In this document: positions 63,683-64,000 of the stretch, piece after piece | How the letters are laid out: every line of letters begins with the position of its first letter | Numbering within the stretch: the stretch's first letter is position 1 | Source of the DNA: Lepturacanthus savala | Lineage: Eukaryota; Chordata; Actinopteri; Scombriformes; Trichiuridae | NCBI GenBank assembly: GCA_030544235.1 | Contig: CM060467.1 | Location: 7,990,501-8,054,500 of the forward strand | Direction of reading: 5' to 3' | Length of the DNA stretch: 64,000 bases | The notes under the pieces: model-generated | What the model was told of the DNA's origin: nothing | Seen by the model: only the letters and a program-made list of their open reading frames with translations | The model's database searches: none | Program-made: the position numbers and the translations under genes

Positions 63683-63790
63683 CAATATTGAGTAGAATTA
63701 TCTTAAAATGGCAGAAAAAAAGATGATATTGACAAAAAGCAAAATTATCAGCCAATGGAATGTATTTCAAGATAATTCTATTCAATATTG
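63683..63790. repeat. Inverted repeat, 22-bp arms
   Basis: CAATATTGAGTAGAATTATC at 63683 pairs with the reverse complement ending at 63790 with one mismatch over 22 bp, across a loop of about 64 bp. The SINE has inserted next to the left arm. It may be a small transposon end pair. Confidence 0.6.
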
Positions 63791-64000
63791 GATTAATTGG
63801 ACCAAAAACAAGCTATTTTCACTTGTTAAGATTTAAATATGAACTGACAGATCATATTTTTCACTTATCTCTCCTTTTTTGTAAATTGAAGGTTAATTAA
63901 TTGTGTAAATATATGTATTTACATAAAAAAGGAGGAGAAATTTGTAGGTGCTGTTATTTATATGTAAATTTGTACTGGTCCAGCCCACTTGATTAAAAAA

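Overview
The window is vertebrate nuclear DNA, almost certainly from a teleost fish. Four genes are split into many short exons with GT-AG (and two GC-AG) introns. The introns and intergenic DNA carry fish-type repeats: Tc1-like and piggyBac-like miniature transposons, a tRNA-headed SINE, a LINE 3' tail, and long TA and CA microsatellites. Five protein-coding genes are supported, all on the + strand and all orthologous to genes of human 8q24.13-q24.21: washc5 (3' part only), nsmce2, lratd2 (fam84b), klhl38 and fbxo32 (atrogin-1).

Layout. 1-7.3 kb: the last 19 coding exons of washc5. 7.3-9.7 kb: a spacer that includes a decayed partial copy of nsmce2. 9.7-13.9 kb: nsmce2, six coding exons. 13.9-16.0 kb: short spacer with a CTCF-like site and a transposon fragment. 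16.1-18.4 kb: lratd2, coding sequence in one exon, with a CpG-rich 5' region. 18.4-47.2 kb: about 29 kb with no secure gene, holding several repeats, two long unique GC-mixed blocks that look like conserved non-coding elements, and a roughly 100-bp element present twice in opposite orientation. 47.2-51.5 kb: klhl38. 51.5-55.6 kb: spacer with a miniature transposon and a perfect 69-bp palindrome. 55.7-62.9 kb: fbxo32. 62.9-64 kb: a SINE with an intact target-site duplication.

The genes do not form a pathway. Strumpellin (WASHC5) scaffolds the endosomal actin-nucleating WASH complex. NSE2/MMS21 (NSMCE2) is the SUMO ligase of the SMC5/6 DNA-repair complex. LRATD2 is a poorly understood LRAT-domain protein. 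KLHL38 and FBXO32 are substrate receptors of cullin-3 and cullin-1 ubiquitin ligases that are linked to muscle, and their promoter regions here carry MEF2/TEAD-like and FOXO-like sites respectively. The window is therefore best read as a syntenic block. Its gene order differs from mammals: trib1 is not found between nsmce2 and lratd2, lratd2 lies beside klhl38-fbxo32, and washc5 and nsmce2 run head-to-tail instead of head-to-head. I found no clearly new molecular system. The best leads are the inverted duplicated regulatory-looking element, the perfect palindrome, the nsmce2 fragment at the gene junction, and a phase-compatible chain of possible minus-strand exons.
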